Part shown: in pieces, positions 36,796 through 37,847 of the stretch
Layout: each line of letters starts with the position of its first letter
Numbering within the stretch: the first letter of the stretch is position 1
From: Methanobacterium sp. UBA353
GTDB lineage: Archaea; Methanobacteriota; Methanobacteria; Methanobacteriales; Methanobacteriaceae
Direction: 5' to 3'
DNA length: 37,847 bases
Assembly: GCA_002496805.1 (NCBI GenBank)
Contig: DALO01000008.1
Span: forward strand, 32,905-70,751
Notes under the pieces: model-generated
Databases searched by the model: none
What the model saw: only the letters and a program-made list of their open reading frames with translations
Told to the model about the DNA's origin: nothing
Position numbers and translations under genes: made by a program

Positions 36796-36884
36796 ACTAT
36801 TCTAATCCCTTGAGAATTATATTTCTTGACCTCAGAATAGTCGAGAATAAGTTAACTATATTCTTGCAGTATTCCTCGATTATT
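36796..36884. promoter_or_regulatory. Two mutually exclusive hairpins
   Basis: ACTATTCT (36796-36803) is the exact complement of AGAATAGT (36834-36841). The same AGAATAG region can instead pair downstream: 36836-36849 with 36870-36884, a 14-bp helix with one bulge and one G-U pair. The two folds share bases and cannot coexist, the arrangement of attenuators and riboswitches. Function and strand of transcription are unknown. Confidence 0.4.
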
Positions 36885-36924
36885 CAACACCTACTCTATA
36901 AATCTTCATTATAATGAATCCTAT

Positions 36925-36992
36925 TATAATAAAAATCCGGAAGAAGAGAAAAGTCCGGATCGAAAGTTAAAAACTCACAGAAATTTTTAACT
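36925..36992 (+). ncRNA. Candidate small RNA with two adjacent hairpins
   Basis: ATCCGGA (36935-36941) pairs with TCCGGAT (36954-36960) around a 12-base loop. Four bases later AGTTAAAAA (36965-36973) pairs with TTTTTAACT (36984-36992) around a 10-base loop. Both stems are perfect. A TATA-like element at 36894-36904 predicts a start near 36925. The end is not defined; the second stem may act in termination. The plus strand is assumed from the TATA element. It could equally be DNA-binding sites. Confidence 0.35.
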
Positions 36993-37237
36993 ACGGTTTT
37001 ATGAGACAGAAATTTGTTTGGTGATTTCAGTCAAAATAAATGAACCCTTGTCCTATATTGTAATAACCGATCACATGAGACTAATATGAAAATAATAGTT
37101 AATTGTATCCGTTAAAAAAATAAAATTTCTAATATCACTTAAAAAATTAATTTAAAAAGTAAATAATAACTTTTACGTCTAAATGAACAGTTAATTAACA
37201 ATTATAAAGGTAAAATACTTTATTACATTTTTATTGT

Positions 37238-37246
37238 TTATATATT
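37238..37246 (+). promoter_or_regulatory. TATA box of the beta-helix gene
   Basis: TTTATATAT within GTTTATATATTTTC, consensus. It predicts a start near 37268 and a leader of about 90 bases to the ATG at 37361. Confidence 0.5.
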
Positions 37247-37360
37247 TTCTTATATCATACATGGAGAATACGAATAAAAAGTAATAAATATAACTTCTAT
37301 TCCATTACATGTAGTAAGATTATTATCAACTAGTATTATAATATGGGGGAATTATTATAT

Positions 37361-37847
37361 ATGCGCGGCGTTAAGAGAATTTCAATTTTCATAATATTTT
37401 TTTCAGTATTAACAATTTCCGCTGGAGCAGTTGCAGCTGCAGATTGGAATGTGAGTGCTGGAGACAGCATTCAAAACATTATTAACAGTGCTTCAGAAAA
37501 TGATACAATAAGTGTTAATGATAATAATGGAACTGCTTATACATACACAGAAAACGTAGTAATTAATAAAAAAATAAACTTACAAGCCACTAGTAATTTA
37601 GTGACGGTTCAAGCATCAAATTCAAAAAACTCTGTGTTCACAATCACTTCAACCGGATCAGGCTCAACAATTCAGGGTTTCATAATTAATGGCGGTTCAG
37701 ATGGTATAAAAGTCAACGCACCTAACTGTACCATATCTGGAAATACAATCTATAATAATATCAACGGAATCTCTGTCAGTAGCGCTAATACAACTATCAT
37801 TGGAAACAATGTAACTGGAAATAGTAGGGATGGAATTCTAGTGAACG
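37361..37847 (+). CDS. Secreted parallel beta-helix (adhesin-like) protein, 3' end outside window
   Basis: Only the first 162 codons are present. Residues 1-28 form a Sec signal peptide: MRGVKR, then a hydrophobic stretch, then SAGAVAAAD with a likely cut after VAAA. Next comes WNVSAGDSIQNIINSASEND, the typical opening of right-handed parallel beta-helix proteins (NosD/PbH1 type). Repeats follow such as ISGNTIYNNINGISV and IIGNNVTGNSRDGILV, each about 22 residues with Asn ladders. Methanobacteriales carry many large surface proteins of this type used in cell contact. The ATG at 37361 has GGGGGA about 11 bases upstream. Total size is unknown because the frame runs off the edge. Confidence 0.88.
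   Translation, partial: MRGVKRISIFIIFFSVLTISAGAVAAADWNVSAGDSIQNIINSASENDTISVNDNNGTAYTYTENVVINKKINLQATSNLVTVQASNSKNSVFTITSTGSGSTIQGFIINGGSDGIKVNAPNCTISGNTIYNNINGISVSSANTTIIGNNVTGNSRDGILVN

Larger units (their letters stand above)
36706..37360. other. 655-base gap with hairpin array before an adhesin gene
   Basis: No protein gene seen. The left part (36796-36992) contains four strong inverted repeats described separately; the right part is AT-rich with a consensus TATA box at 37238-37246 for the beta-helix gene. There is a TATA-like CTCTATAAATC at 36894-36904 ahead of two of the hairpins. Confidence 0.5.

Overview
The window reads as a low-GC methanogenic archaeon of the order Methanobacteriales, most likely Methanobacterium or a close relative. 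The evidence is HdrA of the methanogen type, a small His-rich CfbA chelatase for F430, a methanogenesis marker 11 protein, archaeal SRP54, Rpo4 and L21e, TATA-box promoters, and strong GGAGG/GGTGAT ribosome-binding sites that often select GTG or TTG starts. From memory, the order cysteine desulfurase, leuB, leuD, leuC, rpa, radA, hdrA, glyA resembles Methanothermobacter. I could not run a search, so the genus is an inference.

Region by region: (1) 1-458 is AT-rich and holds no convincing gene. (2) 459-6746 (+) is an information-processing block: SRP54, Pus10, L21e, Rpo4, a DUF655 helix-hairpin-helix protein, KsgA, a CMD-like protein and a HemK/Mtq2-like methyltransferase. (3) 6747-7248 is a gene-poor gap with an operator-like dyad, a TATA box and a candidate structured RNA. 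(4) 7249-9288 (-) holds two secreted, Cys-rich, pilin-like proteins. (5) 9602-12577 (+) holds a DUF35 Zn-ribbon/OB protein, CfbA, ThiL and an AmmeMemoRadiSam-type radical SAM enzyme. (6) 12634-15266 (-) holds a UbiD-family decarboxylase and a tandem PurE. (7) 15475-17199 (+) is a membrane GT2 glycosyltransferase with an unusual outer domain. (8) 17256-23602 (-) runs, in transcription order, MarR regulator, leuC, leuD, leuB, then cysteine desulfurase, an unannotated 28-residue membrane peptide, ribH and methanogenesis marker 11. (9) 23870-27272 (+) holds a six-OB-fold RPA and RadA. (10) 27324-29835 (-) is a FIST sensor overlapping a HisKA_2-type histidine kinase. (11) 30181-35774 (+) holds hdrA, a DUF169 protein, glyA, an MJ0208-type flavoprotein-ferredoxin and a HEAT-repeat protein. 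(12) 35944-36705 (-) holds a small unknown protein and a DUF192 protein. (13) 36706-37360 is a long gap with several strong hairpins. (14) 37361 to the end is the start of a secreted parallel beta-helix (adhesin-like) protein cut by the window edge.

Functionally this is mostly core chromosome: translation and secretion, DNA repair and replication, branched-chain amino acid, purine, thiamine, flavin and F430 synthesis, and energy metabolism (HdrA). I see no tRNA, rRNA, CRISPR, transposase or phage gene. The least explained parts are the structured intergenic regions (6829-6978 and 36796-36992), the 28-residue membrane peptide, the Cys-rich pilin-like pair, the FIST/kinase pair, and the outer domain of the glycosyltransferase.
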